From Piezodorus guildinii (taxonomy: Eukaryota; Arthropoda; Insecta; Hemiptera; Pentatomidae): DNA of 64,000 bases. Positions 12,913 to 23,968 of this stretch are shown here, in pieces. Within the stretch, counting starts at the first letter, position 1. Every line of letters begins with the position of its first letter. Made by a program: the position numbers and the translations under genes. Where the stretch lies: positions 91,791,521 to 91,855,520 of the forward strand of contig CM041297.1 in assembly GCA_023052935.1 (NCBI GenBank). Direction: 5' to 3'. Under the pieces are notes generated by a model. The model saw only the letters and a program-made list of their open reading frames with translations. It made no database searches and had not been told where the DNA came from.

Positions 12913-13029
12913 CTGCCTAGAATTCGCCCTAATGATGACCCTCAATGTGGGTCTTAACATTGGCAGAAAATGAACAGTTGAAACTAATTGTTTCATTTAC
13001 TGAACCACCACCTGGACTAATTCCTTCCT
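12913..13029 (-). repeat. Diverged Penelope family-A terminal fragment
   Basis: Contains a diverged CCCTAATGATGACCCTC block, then GTTTCATTTACTGAAC and GGACTAATTCCTTCC. These match in order the family-A sequence at 17157-17884 (CCTGATGATGACCC ... TTTCATTTAATGACC ... GGACTAATTCCTTCC). It is an old solo fragment. Confidence 0.7.
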
Positions 13030-13483
13030 AAAAATTAAAAAATATTCCTTTCCCTTCCACTCCCTTCCATCCCTCTCCTCCCCCCCAAAAAAACTTGATT
13101 CTCTCTCATAAAAAGTATTCTTATTGAATGATTCGTGTACTCCACACCAAGATCTTACTTTTTGTCGTGAACAACACAACATGGTGTCTCTCTACCCAAA
13201 ACATTGCAAATTATTACGCAATGGTTTATTATTTTCAAATAACTATTAGGATAAAATTGTTTATATAGCAGTTTTAAGATGATTAATTAATTAAAAAAAA
13301 AAAAAAATCCAAAGGAAAACTGTATATCACTACTACTAATTTCAAAACGCTATTTCTTAACCATTTCAATTATTGTTTTTTTGTTTTGTAGAAAATTAAA
13401 TTCTCGAATAGTACCAACAACTTATAATGGAACTTCTTTACTATTCCCTTATCTTTTCCTTTGATTTTCATTCAAATAAAATT
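13030..13483. other. Spacer, nothing identified
   Basis: Includes a C-rich run and a poly(A) tract. The open frame at 12997-13182 overlaps the Penelope fragment and is not a gene. Confidence 0.35.
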
Positions 13484-14120
13484 TCCTGACTCTAAAACAC
13501 ATTACATCTGGTCTCTATCATCAACAATAACCGATATTGTATATAAATATGAGTGTGTTCATCCTTTATTCAGTTGTTTGTTAATTTGTTATAATATACT
13601 TTTTTTAAATTTTATTTTATGTAATTTTTTTTTTTCTAAATATTGTACGAATGTGATCTTGTACCAATATTATTATTGTCCATTGAGACAAATTGTAATA
13701 TATCCGTATAAAAAAATAATATTAATAATAACCGAGTTAACAGATCATCACATCTCTTATAAGTTGTGGCTTGGCCATATAAGACTTATATTTATTTGTT
13801 CATCTCGGTGATTTGATCTCGAAAACCGTTTCGATTTTTCTTTATCATCAATAATTACCAACTTTGGAGAAATCACATCTCTTTTTTTTTTTTTTTTTTG
13901 TTATTTTTTTTTTTTTTTTTTTTAATCATACTTTACTGATTCTAAAACTCAATATTTCTCTACCTTAAAAAATATCGAAAATAACCGAGTTTCAAGCCTA
14001 TGTATTGACAAGATTTCAATTTTTCTTTTCTATTTCTTTTTTTATTATTATTATTCCACGCGGGGTTTCTGATCCTGAAACTCATTAAAATTTGTTCTAC
14101 ATCTTCAAAAATAACTGATT
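13484..14120 (+). repeat. Four degenerate copies of a ~55-nt motif
   Basis: Related segments start near 13484, 13805, 13930 and 14064. Each has the pattern CTGATTCTAAAACTCA, then an A/T-rich middle, then a TCAAAAATAACCGA-like end. Spacing is irregular, so this is not a simple satellite. Origin unknown. Confidence 0.4.
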
Positions 14121-15099
14121 TATTGAATTAAGATCATTTTTAATCGGCCGCTTTTTTAAAACTGATCTGCTGATATCAACCTTCTTGGTGTCGGATAATC
14201 GTTAAACGTCCTAGTAAATCTATACCAAATTAAAAAAAAAATTAGTTCTGTAGTTTCGGAGAAAATCCGCTGACAGCGAACAAATGGATTTTTTTTTTAA
14301 ATTACGTTTATACGGATTCTACGTATCTTGAAACGTTTTTTTTTTGGTCGGTTACAAAGTTCATTATTGAAAATCAATAATCCAAAATCAACATTTTTTT
14401 CAGATATGCCTATAAAAAGAATATTGTTACATTTTTCAGAAATTGGTGGCTCATTAATACTGATTTACAGAAAAATTATGCTTTTATGCTTCTTTATCTC
14501 GTATACTTACAAATTTATTGTTAGCAATATTTTCAAGTAGGCTTTTTTAGACTTAATACTGATAACAATTTTAGTTTGTTAGTTTAATCAGAAATATAGC
14601 TCTCCCGTTTCCTAAACCAGTGGTGGAATATTCTACATGGAGTTGGTATGTTTGATTAAAGATAGTTTGATAAGGATTAGTAACTGCTTTGAAGCAGTCT
14701 AGTTTATGCAACAGCCTGTTGGAAGTGGGCGTATAAAGCGTTTCTGGAGTGAAGTCAGTTCATCCAAGCAGCGAAATCTCTAGCTTATTCCAACTAAAAT
14801 TATACAACTGTGGAAAATAAGTTTCTGAGGGCTCTAGAAATCAGTTAATAAGTCAATAAAAATGTAATAATTGCCATGTTTCAAGAGATGTTTCATGTTT
14901 TGTGTTTTTAATTTTATTAATACTTAAAATTTTAATATGTAAATATTTACAACTAGGGTTATTTTAGCCCTAAATTAAAAATACAAACTACAAAAATTTA
15001 AGTAAAATACAAACAAGGTTTAAATAATTACATTACAAAAGAATAAAATTAAAATATTTTAATATTTTAGCTGGATTAGTACATTCATAAACATTTTTT
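14121..15099. other. Spacer, nothing identified
   Basis: AT-rich sequence. A phrase near 14247-14275 (TAGTTTCGGAGAAAATCCG) resembles common interspersed-repeat wording but was not placed in a family. Confidence 0.3.
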
Positions 15100-15372
15100 T
15101 TTTAATTTTGAAAAAAGTTGAAGTTTCTTTCTGGTAAGTTATTAGTTATGTGGTCGACTACTGGGTGTTTTGAAGTATTTTCGCTATGTCTTATGCCATT
15201 AACAATTTTTCTTCCAACGAAAATCAATCCATTAGAATATGCGAGATTGTGAGGATAACCCCACAGGATGTACATTGAGGCGGAGACCCATTCGTCACTA
15301 GGTAGCCATATTAAAAGGATATACTCAGAAGTATACAATATCTATTACGTTCTTGGTTGATTAAAGAACATT
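15100..15372 (-). pseudogene. LINE RNase H-C-terminal relic (R1/LOA/I-like)
   Basis: In one minus-strand frame the sequence reads GYLVTNGSPPQCTSCGVILT then ISHIL, which matches the zinc-finger-like tail after the RNase H domain of I/R1/LOA elements (CxxC, then HIL). Stops interrupt the frame on both sides. A related better-preserved tail lies on the plus strand at 18344-18628. Confidence 0.6.
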
Positions 15373-15421
15373 GCAGAACGATGTCTGTTTTACTGAAAAA
15401 ATTTAAAAAAAAAAAAAAAAA

Positions 15422-15426
<5 letters not shown>

Positions 15427-15477
<51 letters not shown>
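15427..15477. repeat. (TA)n microsatellite
   Basis: About 50 nt of alternating TA following a poly(A) run. Confidence 0.9.
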
Positions 15478-15480
<3 letters not shown>

Positions 15481-16989
15481 TGATGTGTGTATATAATATA
15501 TAATATACATGTATGTGGTATATATATTAAAATAAATTTATTTAAGTTATGAGTTAAAGTTACTAGATATGGAGGTTATCAGTAAAATAACTGGTAACCC
15601 ATAATTCGGTTTTTAAATTTAACTGTTCCCTTATTCGCGAAATAACCAGTCCGTTGAAAACAGTATAAATAAGGATAAGTCGTGGAGGAAACGAAAATGA
15701 AATCAATGTTCATCATTATTGATATTTATTACAATTAAAAAAATAAAATTCCTGATTTCTTTTTAATTTTTCGTCCAATTATTATATTAAAAACCAACAA
15801 AAAAATCGGTAATTTTAAGAAAAACAAACAAAATAGGTTGGTCATTCTCCTTATTCCTTCATAATGTATGTAAATAAAGGATCTATTTTTAGTTATTAAA
15901 TATTTAATGTGATCCACAATATACATAATGGTGTTCGTTTTAGAGAAGTGATACAATTCTTGATGCTAGATGAGTTAATGTTTTTTTTTGTTAATATATT
16001 GAAAAAGTCAAACGGTATTCGAATTTGATATATCTGGTGTCATTCGAGGACCAGATTTTTATTTTGTTCATTTTTACACTTATTTGCTATATTTACAGAA
16101 TAATAGATAATTTATATATAAATCCTTTTAAAAGAAAATTGCCTATTGATCTAAAGTTCAAAGAGTTAAAGAGACAATAATTTCTAATTTGAACTTACCT
16201 TTGAAGAATTGTTCTTGGAAAAGGATCTTAATTATTCTTGTCATTAGATCCTTGTTTTTCCAATCCTCTTTTTCGTCTTTGAAAAAAAAAAAAAATATAT
16301 ATATCATCTCGTCAAAGAAAATAATGAGTTGCTATAATCCGATGCCAAGAAAGAAAATAAAAATCTTGTATCATTGTAAATTTTCGTAAAGTTTTTTTTT
16401 TTTGTTGGTCTTGATAAAACTTTTACACTCGAATGAATTTCCAATCTTAAATGGGGAAACCCACGCTTTAATTTATTCTTTTTCTGAAGGTACTGCCATC
16501 CTTGAAGATTGGAAAAATGAATTTCACTGAATAAATTCTGGAAAATATTTTTAATTTAATTTTTTTAGTTTTAAACATCAACGTGGAATGGAAATGTTTC
16601 GTTTGTACAGTCATATTTATTAAGGGGTAGTTAGCTGAACGGTACTAATTTGTGTATACACAGAAACCTCTTATGTAACACCTCATGGTTTATAGATGTA
16701 CAGGATTTTTTTTTCTTTAGTATTATTACTTTTATAATTTTTTTTTTTTTTTTTTGTGATTTGGTAAATTTACATTATTCTCATTTAATGATTCTGCCCG
16801 CACTTGATTATAATACGAAATAAACGTTCTAGATCATACATATTGAATATAAATCAAATTTCGGTCTGAAGCACATAAGTTACAAGTTGAATAATTTTTT
16901 TTTTAAATATATAAGCAAATTAAAAGTTCATTATCAATTGTTAGGGAGAATTTTTTCATAAACGCTTTTTTCCGACTGAATGTTTGCAG
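15478..16989. other. Spacer, possible intron
   Basis: AT-rich sequence with poly(T) runs and no recognised gene or repeat. It ends in the splice-like acceptor before 16990. Confidence 0.35.
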
Positions 16990-17036
16990 GATTGGATTGA
17001 AGCCTACAACAGCTTGTGCGTAAACATAAACCAAAG
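16990..17036 (+). CDS. Candidate 47-nt coding exon
   Basis: A pyrimidine-containing tract ending GTTTGCAG precedes the segment and GTAAGA follows it. Only one of the three frames is open and it encodes DWIEAYNSLCVNINQ plus two bases. A W-I-E-A helix resembles the last helix of PH domains, but this is only suggestive. If real, it starts at codon position 1 and ends after position 2. The gene would be plus-strand with very large introns. Confidence 0.35.
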
Positions 17037-17142
17037 GTAAGAATAATAAAAAAATATAACTACGAAAATATTAAGAAAAATAATCAGAGCGATGAGACTA
17101 AATATAGAAGTTAAAACTAGGTGAGTGGATGCAATTTCCTTC

Positions 17143-17898
17143 ATATTACTTTTTACTGGAAGGAATTAGTCCGGGTGGCGGTCATTAAATGAAACAACTA
17201 AATAGTTTCAACTATTTTATTGTTTGCCAACGTTTCGACCCCTTTGTGGGTCATCATCAGGGCTAAAAAGATACAAAAGAATATAATTTCAATGACATTA
17301 CATACAATATTATATAACCTATTTAGCTAGAGAACGTCGGTATTAAAAAATAACAGAAGAACTTTATATGTAAAAAAAAGCTTAATTAAAATACAATGAC
17401 CATAGTACAATAATGAAAGTGTTATACAGAAAAAATAAAAATGTTCACTAAACAAAATTTACACAGGTATCAATAATTTACATGAAATATGAAATATAAA
17501 AATATGAAGTAGAGTGGAGATACGTACCGCATGGTGGGATAATGGAAACTAGGTACTGTTTGGTTGATGGGGGGTAGGTAGGATGGAATTATCATGGAAT
17601 CATTATTGTACTATGGTCATTGTATTTTAATTAAGCTTTTTTTTACATATACAGTTCTTCTGTTATTTTTTAATACCGACGTTCTCTAGCTAAATAGGTT
17701 ATATAATATTGTATGTAATGTCATTGAAATTATATTCTTTTTAGCCCTGATGATGACCCACAAAGGGGGTCAAAACGTTGGCAAACAATAAAATAGTTGA
17801 AACTATTTAGTTGTTTCATTTAATGACCGCCACCCGGACTAATTCCTTCCAGTAATTCTCAACGGTCAACTAATTACATCCACAATATTACTTTTTAC
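17143..17898 (+). mobile_element. Palindromic Penelope-derived element, family A (long form)
   Basis: The 728-bp element (17157-17884) lies between perfect 14-bp repeats ATATTACTTTTTAC at 17143-17156 and 17885-17898. The left arm, from TGGAAGGAATTAGTCC to about 17416, recurs in inverted orientation from about 17602 to 17854. The right end carries about 30 nt of single-copy tail containing CAACGGTCAACTAATTACAT. Each arm holds a Penelope-type motif; on the right arm it reads CTGATGA, a GACCC/GGGTC stem and GAAAC. It encodes no protein and was presumably mobilised by a Penelope reverse transcriptase/GIY-YIG endonuclease. Confidence 0.85.
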
Positions 17899-18089
17899 TT
17901 TTAAGCATACTTGTAACCGCGTAATAATTTAAATTTTCTCGCCCGTTCCCTCCAGTATTACATCATCATTTCCTATTCCTTATTTTCCGTCTGATCAATT
18001 TAGGCCGTGTTTCCTCTTTAGGGTAGTTTCATTATCAAAAGAAAAAGGTATTTTTCAAAATTTCTCTTTCCATTTTTTTTTTTAATGTG

Positions 18090-18155
18090 TGCCACGTGGC
18101 CAAGTGATATGGCACTAATCTAGTGTTCCCCAGGTCCCGGGGTCTAATATTATTT
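18090..18155 (+). repeat. tRNA-derived SINE head or tRNA pseudogene
   Basis: TGGCCAAGTGATATGG resembles an internal polymerase III A box. CCCCAGGTCCCGGGG, about 33 nt later, resembles a degenerate B box and T-stem. No full cloverleaf with a good acceptor stem is seen. It is followed by TATTATTTATTCT, also found after the similar head at 37376. Confidence 0.45.
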
Positions 18156-18189
18156 ATTCTGTTATTTTAGCCGTGGGGTGACCCTGGAG

Positions 18190-18642
18190 TATGGAGTCCA
18201 AATCCACCCAACTTACATCAAGGAAGACGTAAAAAATTACCTTAAGGTAAGAATATATCAGACTTGGGAACAGGTGTGGTCAAAAGTTGACAACACCAAT
18301 AAATTAAGGGAATATCAAGCAATCGCCTTATCCATGGAAAACATTGCGAAGTAATCGCCGCGAGGAAACTGATTTGGCGAGACTTCGCATCAGACATAGC
18401 AGACTCACACATCTCCATTTGATCCTCAGGCAGCCAGAACCAATGTGTGACTTGTGTAGGGTGCCTCTCTCAATAAACCATATAATTGAGAACTGCCCCA
18501 AATTCCATGTACTAATGGATAAACTTAATCAAGTAAGATCGTTGAGTGAGAGCTTGAAGAACTCTAGTGAAACAATTAGTTCACTAATTAGGTTCGTCAA
18601 AGAATGTAATCTGCTCCTGGAACTCTAAGAAAAAAATAAATT
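18190..18642 (+). pseudogene. LOA/R1-like LINE, RNase H-C-terminal fragment with A-rich tail
   Basis: The plus strand encodes YIKEDVKNYLKVRIYQTWEQ, then after a frame shift RREETDLARLRIRHSRLTHL, then PEPMCDLCRVPL and HIIENCPKF, ending in a stop at 18626-18628. This arrangement of Arg-rich helix plus CxxC-HIxxxC is the C-terminus of R1/LOA/I-type ORF2. A-rich sequence follows, into which the Jockey-clade element at 18657-23225 has inserted. Confidence 0.75.
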
Positions 18643-18656
18643 AAATAAATAAAATT

Positions 18657-18906
18657 TTAAATAACAATTTTTATTGAGAAAATTTTACAATCTGTCCCAA
18701 TTTGGACATTAATAGTAGTGCTGAATGATATCAAACATACTACATTCATACAATATTTACACAACATAAAATTACAATAAAATATATACACAATAATGAA
18801 TCAATACAAAAGTCAATAATTCACTTATACCTATATACACATACACACACTCATACATACATCACATTGAGTGGAGAATCTAGCCAGTGCTAGAACTCCA
18901 ATATAT
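18657..18906 (-). other. 3' UTR of the Jockey-clade element
   Basis: Non-coding sequence after the ORF2 stop. Its minus-strand end contains CAATAAAAATTG, a probable poly(A) signal region, but there is almost no added poly(A). Confidence 0.6.
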
Positions 18907-21587
18907 TTACAAAAGGTCGCGGGGCCACTGCCGTTTCAACCTTCTAGGTGGGTTGTATGGATGAGTGGAGCTGGATAGGGATTGAGCTAAAGGATTAGGA
19001 TGATGAATGAGGTTCTGGTGGAATTTGGAAAATTTGGATGGATTTAGGTCTGAAATAAATGGAACATTAAGGTCGTGGTGCAAGGTATAATTGGAGACAT
19101 AATAAGGAGCATTTACTATTGTACGGAGGACTTTGGATTGAAAGGATTGAATGCGTTTGATGTTAGAACGTTTAGCTGTCCCCCACAGTTCAAGTCCGTA
19201 GGTCCAGATGGGCTTCAGTATTGTCTTGTAGATTAATAATTTGTTGTCAACTGTAAGTTCAGATTTTCTGTTGAGTAGTCGGTATAACTGTCCGAATCGT
19301 CGGTTGAGTTCTTGTCTTTTAAGTCTGGTATGTGGGTTCCAAGTCAATCTTTTGTCTAACAGTAAGCCAAGATACCGGACTGTATCTGAGAGAGGAATCG
19401 GTAATGAGTTGAAATAAACTGGCGGACAGGATTTTCGTCTAAGAGTAAAGGTTATGTGTTTACATTTGGCTTCGTTCACCTTTACACGTCAGTTATTACA
19501 CCAGTGTTCGATAAGGAAAAGGTGTCTCTGAAGGTTTAAGGATGCTGTTTCAGGATTGGAACTGGATGATAGGATGGCGGTGTCGTCTGCAAAAGTTGCC
19601 AGAAAGGTATCAGGATGTGTAGGAATATCAGCAGTGTAAAGGATGTAGAGGATGGGTCCCAAGACGCTGCCTTGAGGAACACCGGCCTCAACGGGATAAA
19701 GGTTAGAAAATTCTTCACCACAGCGAACTCGGAAGGAACGGTTCGAGAGATAGGATCGGAGAATGAGGTATAGGGACTGGGGTAAATGGGTTTTCAGCTT
19801 GAAGAGTAATCCAGTGTGCCATACCCGGTCAAAAGCTTGCGCAATGTCCAGAAACGCACCAGAACAATACTCTTTGCATTCAAGAGCTGAGGAAATATGG
19901 TCTACAACTCGGAGCCCCTGTTGAACTGTGGAATGCTGAGGACGGAGTCCAAACTGATGGGAAGGAAGATTTTGAGATTCTAATATGGGTAGGATACGTT
20001 TTAGAAGAAGCCTTTCGAAGATTTTTGAGAGAATGGGGAGTAGACTAATAGGCCTGTAGGACGAAGTGTTGTTGGAAGGTTTACCTGGTTTTAAAAAAAG
20101 GATGATGGTGGAATGTTTCCATAACAGTGGAAAATAGGTGGTGCGGAGGATGCAGTTGTAAATATAAGTAAGGAATATAATAGCTTTCTGCGGAAGTTGT
20201 CGGAGGATCTGGGGAGTAAGGAGATCGTGTCCAGGAGATTTACGGAGAGTCAGTTTTTGGAGAAGATATTTGACCTCAGAGGGATTAATAGCTTTAGGAG
20301 GTAGGGAAAGTGGAATCGGTGACATAAGAAAGTCTTGCACTTTTGCGGTGTGATTGATGTGGGATTCCGGGTGAGGAGTGAATACTTTGGAGAGGTGTGT
20401 GGCGAATTCCTCGGCTTTATCTTCATCAGACGCAGCCCAGGAGTCATCACTACGTCGGAGAGGATGGGAAACATGATGGTATTTTAGGATCTTTTTCGTG
20501 ACATTCCACAGGGAATTATCACGAGCTGATAGAGAGGAGAGGTAGGAATTAAAGGACTGGGATCGGAAGTTCGCCAACTTCCTCTTCAATTGTCTACAAT
20601 AGAAGTTATAGGAGCGGCGATCTGTTGGGTGTCGGGTGCGCTGCCATAATGATCTTGCTCGGCGTTTGGTGTGGATAAGGTCTATAATAGGTTGTGGAAA
20701 ATGATTTTGGTCTGGATTTATATTGGAGTGTTTAGGAGAGGAAGCAGTCCAGACAGCTTGTTGGATGGCGGTGGTAAAGGAATAGACGGAATTATCTAGG
20801 TCATCTTGGGTTTTGAGGGTTACTCTGAGGTCAATATTATCGGTCAGGATTTGGCGGAAAAGGTTCCAGTTGACAGGGCCTCGGGTGAATGATGGTGGAA
20901 TGGGTTTTGGAATTGGAGTGAGAGATACTTTTAGGATCAGTGGACTATGGTCTGAGGATAGTTCATCAAGGCGAGTTAAAGACAAGTTGAGAGAGCCTAA
21001 TCCGCTGTGGATAAAGAAGTCGAGGATGTCCGGATTGCGGTTAGGATCGGTTGGCCAGTAGGTAGGGGAGTCAGGAGGCAGGATATTAAAATTTCGGGAG
21101 TTGAGTGGAGACAGCAAATTTCGTCCCCGAGAATTCGTGGTTCTGGAACCCCATTGCTGATGCTTGGCGTTTAAGTCTGCACCCAGAATGAAACGATTTC
21201 CTAAGGAATCCAGGATACAAATTCAGAATTGTAAATGGAATGTTTAGGAGGGCAATATGCAGATGTGAGGGTTACCGGAAAGGAAAAAGTCTTGATTGCT
21301 ATGGCTGTGGCTTGTAGGAAATCATAGGTGGGAAGTGGGAGTAAATGATGAGAGAGGGATTGGTGGACAATGATAGCAGAACTGGCATGGGCTTTACCGT
21401 CTGGGTGGTCAGTACGGTATGTCATGTATTGCGGTATTTTGAAGTACTGTTTAGTCGTTAGTCTTGTTTCAGTTATAAGTGCAACATCGATTGTTTTGTC
21501 TTGCAACAACGCTGTCAGTTCGTCAGTATGATTTCTAACACCATTCGCATTCCAAAGGAGAATGGATAAGGAGTTAGGTGAAGTCAT
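18907..21587 (-). pseudogene. Jockey-clade ORF2: endonuclease-reverse transcriptase, disabled
   Basis: ORF2 starts at 21587 with MTSPNSLSILLWNANGVRN, an APE-type endonuclease with WNANG and ITETRL (catalytic Glu). Near 21200-21210 one frameshift occurs; the next frame continues LGNRFILGADLNAKHQQWG and reaches SSDHSPL, the final endonuclease His. The reverse transcriptase follows, with YCSGAFLDIAQAFDRVWH, GVPQGSVLGPILY and FADDTAIL. A TGA at 19489-19491 replaces the Trp of the conserved WCNNWR block; the frame resumes at once and ends RRLKRQWPRDLL at 18907. The usual GG of the endonuclease DGxAxGG motif is SS here. Two mutations alone stop a full-length product, so the insertion is fairly young. 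Confidence 0.9.
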
Positions 21588-21590
21588 TTA
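21585..21590 (-). promoter_or_regulatory. Stop-start junction TAAATG between ORF1 and ORF2
   Basis: On the minus strand ORF1 ends ...KNP then TAA, and the next codon in the same frame is the ATG of ORF2. Such abutting stops and starts in LINEs are associated with termination-reinitiation; here that is inferred from arrangement only. Confidence 0.6.
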
Positions 21591-22904
21591 AGGATTTTTC
21601 AAGGCAGGGATTAGATTCGATACTAGATTTGTAAGGAGTGATATAAGCGGCATAACAAGAGATTTGATTTCGGAGATGAACGATGTCATTAGACTGGTAA
21701 GATCTGTGACGTTTGATGGTGGAGGGATATGAGAAATTTGATGTTGAGGAGTTTTTTGAAGATTAGGTAAACTTTGAGGGATAGATTCTTGTACAATAGA
21801 TTGAGAATGTTGAGGAAAATGTTGTTCCGGCAGTGCCTCGACTTCATGATTCTGGTTACCACCTCCAAGCAAGTGGGCAAATGACACGTTAGAATTTACA
21901 AGTTTAGATGGTTCTCTTCTGCTTCTGGTTGGTACAGCTGTTTCATTCGGATCCTGAGGTTTTTGGTATCTGGTTCTGAGTTTCTTGTAGATTTCACATC
22001 CCTTGTAGTTAGCCGGGTGGTCCTTGAGGCACAGAGCACATACAGCGGGTGCTGATCTTGATCTTGTACATTCTTCTGTTTTATGCTGTTCACCGCATTT
22101 CACACAGCGTGGTATGTGATGGCAATAACTTTTGGTATGACCATATGCCTGACAGTTATGGCACTGGACTATTTCTTTCTTTGTGTAAGGTTTTTCAACT
22201 TTTACACGGGTATAGTACAGTCTACTGAGGTCATAGATTTTTTCGACTCCTGCTGATGGTTCCAAGTCCACGAAGAATAGAGGCAGTGGACTTTTATCTT
22301 TTAGAACGTTGGTGACTTGCCTCACTTGGAATCCTAATTCTGTCAGTTCTTCTTTGATTGCTTCAACGGGTGTTGAGGAATGTAGGTTTCTGATTACGAC
22401 CCTTAATGCTCTCTCTTGGCGCAGCTGATAAGTATGAAAGTCAGCTTTGGTCTCAGTCAGATATTTTACAATCTTTCTGTAGGTTTCAGCAGTAGTCGGA
22501 GATATTTTAGTATCATTGGTTCTACTTATACAATAATAACTATTAGGATCTGTTACTTTGTTTAAATGCGCACACATCAGTTTAAAATTTTTAATATTTT
22601 TAACAAATATTGGTGGAGGTAGTGGTTCTCTGGGTATAGGAGAAGATTCCATGGTTTCTTTTTCATTTTGGAGGATCTGAAATGGATTCGGTGTAAAAAA
22701 CGGAGATTCATCAGTTATTCCTTGTGATGATGTGCTGGGCTGAGGTTCAGATCCTAATGAGGTAGCTGACGCGGTCGCTGGTGGAATCATTTTTTTATTT
22801 TGTTCACGGCGGGGTCTCTGTTTTGTGGGAGACGAGTTCGAACCTGCAGATCTTGATCTTTTACTTGCGGACTTTGAGGACATGACTTGATGAAAATATC
22901 TCAT
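21588..22904 (-). CDS. Jockey-clade ORF1: gag-like nucleic acid-binding protein
   Basis: An intact 438-residue frame. Residues 1-60 are basic and Ser/Pro-rich. Residues about 155-205 (HTYQLRQERALRVVIRNL onward) form the PRE_C2HC-type region typical of Jockey gag. Three zinc knuckles follow: C248-C251-H256-C261, C267-C270-H274-C279 and C289-C292-H296-C303. The tail is Gln/Pro/Ser-rich and ends in a hydrophobic stretch. In this family the protein binds element RNA and forms the particle. The start at 22904 is the first ATG of the frame; ATG codons at residues 8 and 39 are alternatives. Confidence 0.9.
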   Translation of the reverse strand: MRYFHQVMSSKSASKRSRSAGSNSSPTKQRPRREQNKKMIPPATASATSLGSEPQPSTSSQGITDESPFFTPNPFQILQNEKETMESSPIPREPLPPPIFVKNIKNFKLMCAHLNKVTDPNSYYCISRTNDTKISPTTAETYRKIVKYLTETKADFHTYQLRQERALRVVIRNLHSSTPVEAIKEELTELGFQVRQVTNVLKDKSPLPLFFVDLEPSAGVEKIYDLSRLYYTRVKVEKPYTKKEIVQCHNCQAYGHTKSYCHHIPRCVKCGEQHKTEECTRSRSAPAVCALCLKDHPANYKGCEIYKKLRTRYQKPQDPNETAVPTRSRREPSKLVNSNVSFAHLLGGGNQNHEVEALPEQHFPQHSQSIVQESIPQSLPNLQKTPQHQISHIPPPSNVTDLTSLMTSFISEIKSLVMPLISLLTNLVSNLIPALKNP

Positions 22905-23225
22905 TGATTAAGAAAATAATAATAATAAATAAATAATGAGATAAGAATTAAAGATAAAAGAAAGATAATTAAAAGAAAAGCAAGCCCGAGCTTGCCGATC
23001 TAGCGGCAATCAGCTGATCAGTGACCCTTCTTTCACTTTTTCGTGATCGTACAAAGTAAATTATAACTTTGCTTACCGAAACTTCTCCAATATTCACTGC
23101 CGTAATATTCCTGAGGTCTAGTGATGTTCTCCAGACTGAATTCTAGCGAATTCCTACTGAAAAAAGCAAAAATCTGAGAGACGATGTAACGTATGACTGT
23201 TATCATCGAGCGCATCAGCTGATTC
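22905..23225 (-). other. 5' UTR and presumed internal promoter of the Jockey-clade element
   Basis: About 320 nt of non-coding sequence between the inferred 5' end and ORF1. Jockey-type elements usually carry an internal RNA polymerase II promoter here; no specific box was identified. Confidence 0.5.
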
Positions 23226-23397
23226 AAATAAATAAAATTAAAAAAAAATAATAATAATTAAAAAAAATTGGAATAAATTCACAAATTCAGAATGTGTCAA
23301 AATAAATACACAATAACAAAAAGAAGGAAAAATGAATAAAGAAGAAAAAAGAGCTAATAACCAAGAGGTTGAGCACCTATTTCAATACCCTAACCCT

Positions 23398-23852
23398 AAA
23401 GTCGGCGATACACGGTGAGAATTAGGGTATGTGTTGATGAGGTGGAATCGTGATTTGTAGGTGAAAGTAAATATCGCATACTTTCAACATATTATAATAA
23501 ATATTCAATTACCGACATTTCGTCATTTATTTATTTTTTTTGTTTACCTTTTATTATAAATAATGTTTAATTTCTTAAAATCGAGATTCTACATTAAAAA
23601 AAACATGTTTTCATGATGTTTGTATTACACTTGTTTGTTTTGATATAACTTTATCATTCAGTTTTAGTATCTTTTAAAAAAAAATAATATTTAATGATAT
23701 TGTAGGATTTAGTGGTATTTGATGTTATTATCCAAATTTATTTTTAAATAATAAGCCTTCTCCCTCTTCTACCACTTTCGTGAACACATACAATAACTTG
23801 CTTTCACCTCACCTACACATACCCTAATTCTCACCGTGTATCGCCGCCTTAA
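23398..23852. mobile_element. MITE family D, copy 1 (intact ends)
   Basis: Inverted ends match closely: TAAAGTCGGCGATACACGG at the left and the reverse complement TAAGGCGGCGATACACGG at the right, extending through GTGAGAATTAGGGTATGTGT on both sides. The 450-bp AT-rich interior has no coding frame. Related copies are at 23965-25534 and 47113-47364. The target duplication is unclear, so the superfamily is unassigned. Confidence 0.75.
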
Positions 23853-23968
23853 CCCTGGAGTATGGAGGGAGAACCTCCTGGTGCACACTCGACATCTATA
23901 TAGTAGGTACTCGAAAATGGTAGAAAACTTGGTGACTGAGTGTAAAGGCTATACGGTGGAAATACAGG
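23853..23968 (+). pseudogene. LINE RNase H domain scrap
   Basis: One frame reads RENLLVHTRHLYSRYSK then LVTECKGYTVEIQ. The LVHTxxLY and CKGYTVEIQ pattern fits the middle of an R1/LOA-type RNase H domain; the catalytic Asp of the usual HTDS motif is not present (HTRH). It is short and bounded by MITE copies. Confidence 0.4.

Larger units (their letters stand above)
18643..23239 (-). mobile_element. Near full-length Jockey-clade non-LTR retrotransposon
   Basis: The 4.57-kb element (18657-23225) lies on the minus strand between direct repeats AAATAAATAAAATT at 18643-18656 and 23226-23239. It has about 320 nt of 5' UTR, ORF1, ORF2 and about 250 nt of 3' UTR. The repeats are AT-rich, so chance similarity is possible, but they sit where the element's homology should end. 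No terminal repeats are present, as expected for LINEs. It inserted into the A-rich tail of an older LOA-like fragment. Confidence 0.8.

Noticed and set aside
18184..23866. Sixteen identical bases (ACCCTGGAGTATGGAG) at 18184 and 23851
   Set aside because: One such match is not surprising in a window of this size and the flanking sequences do not align.
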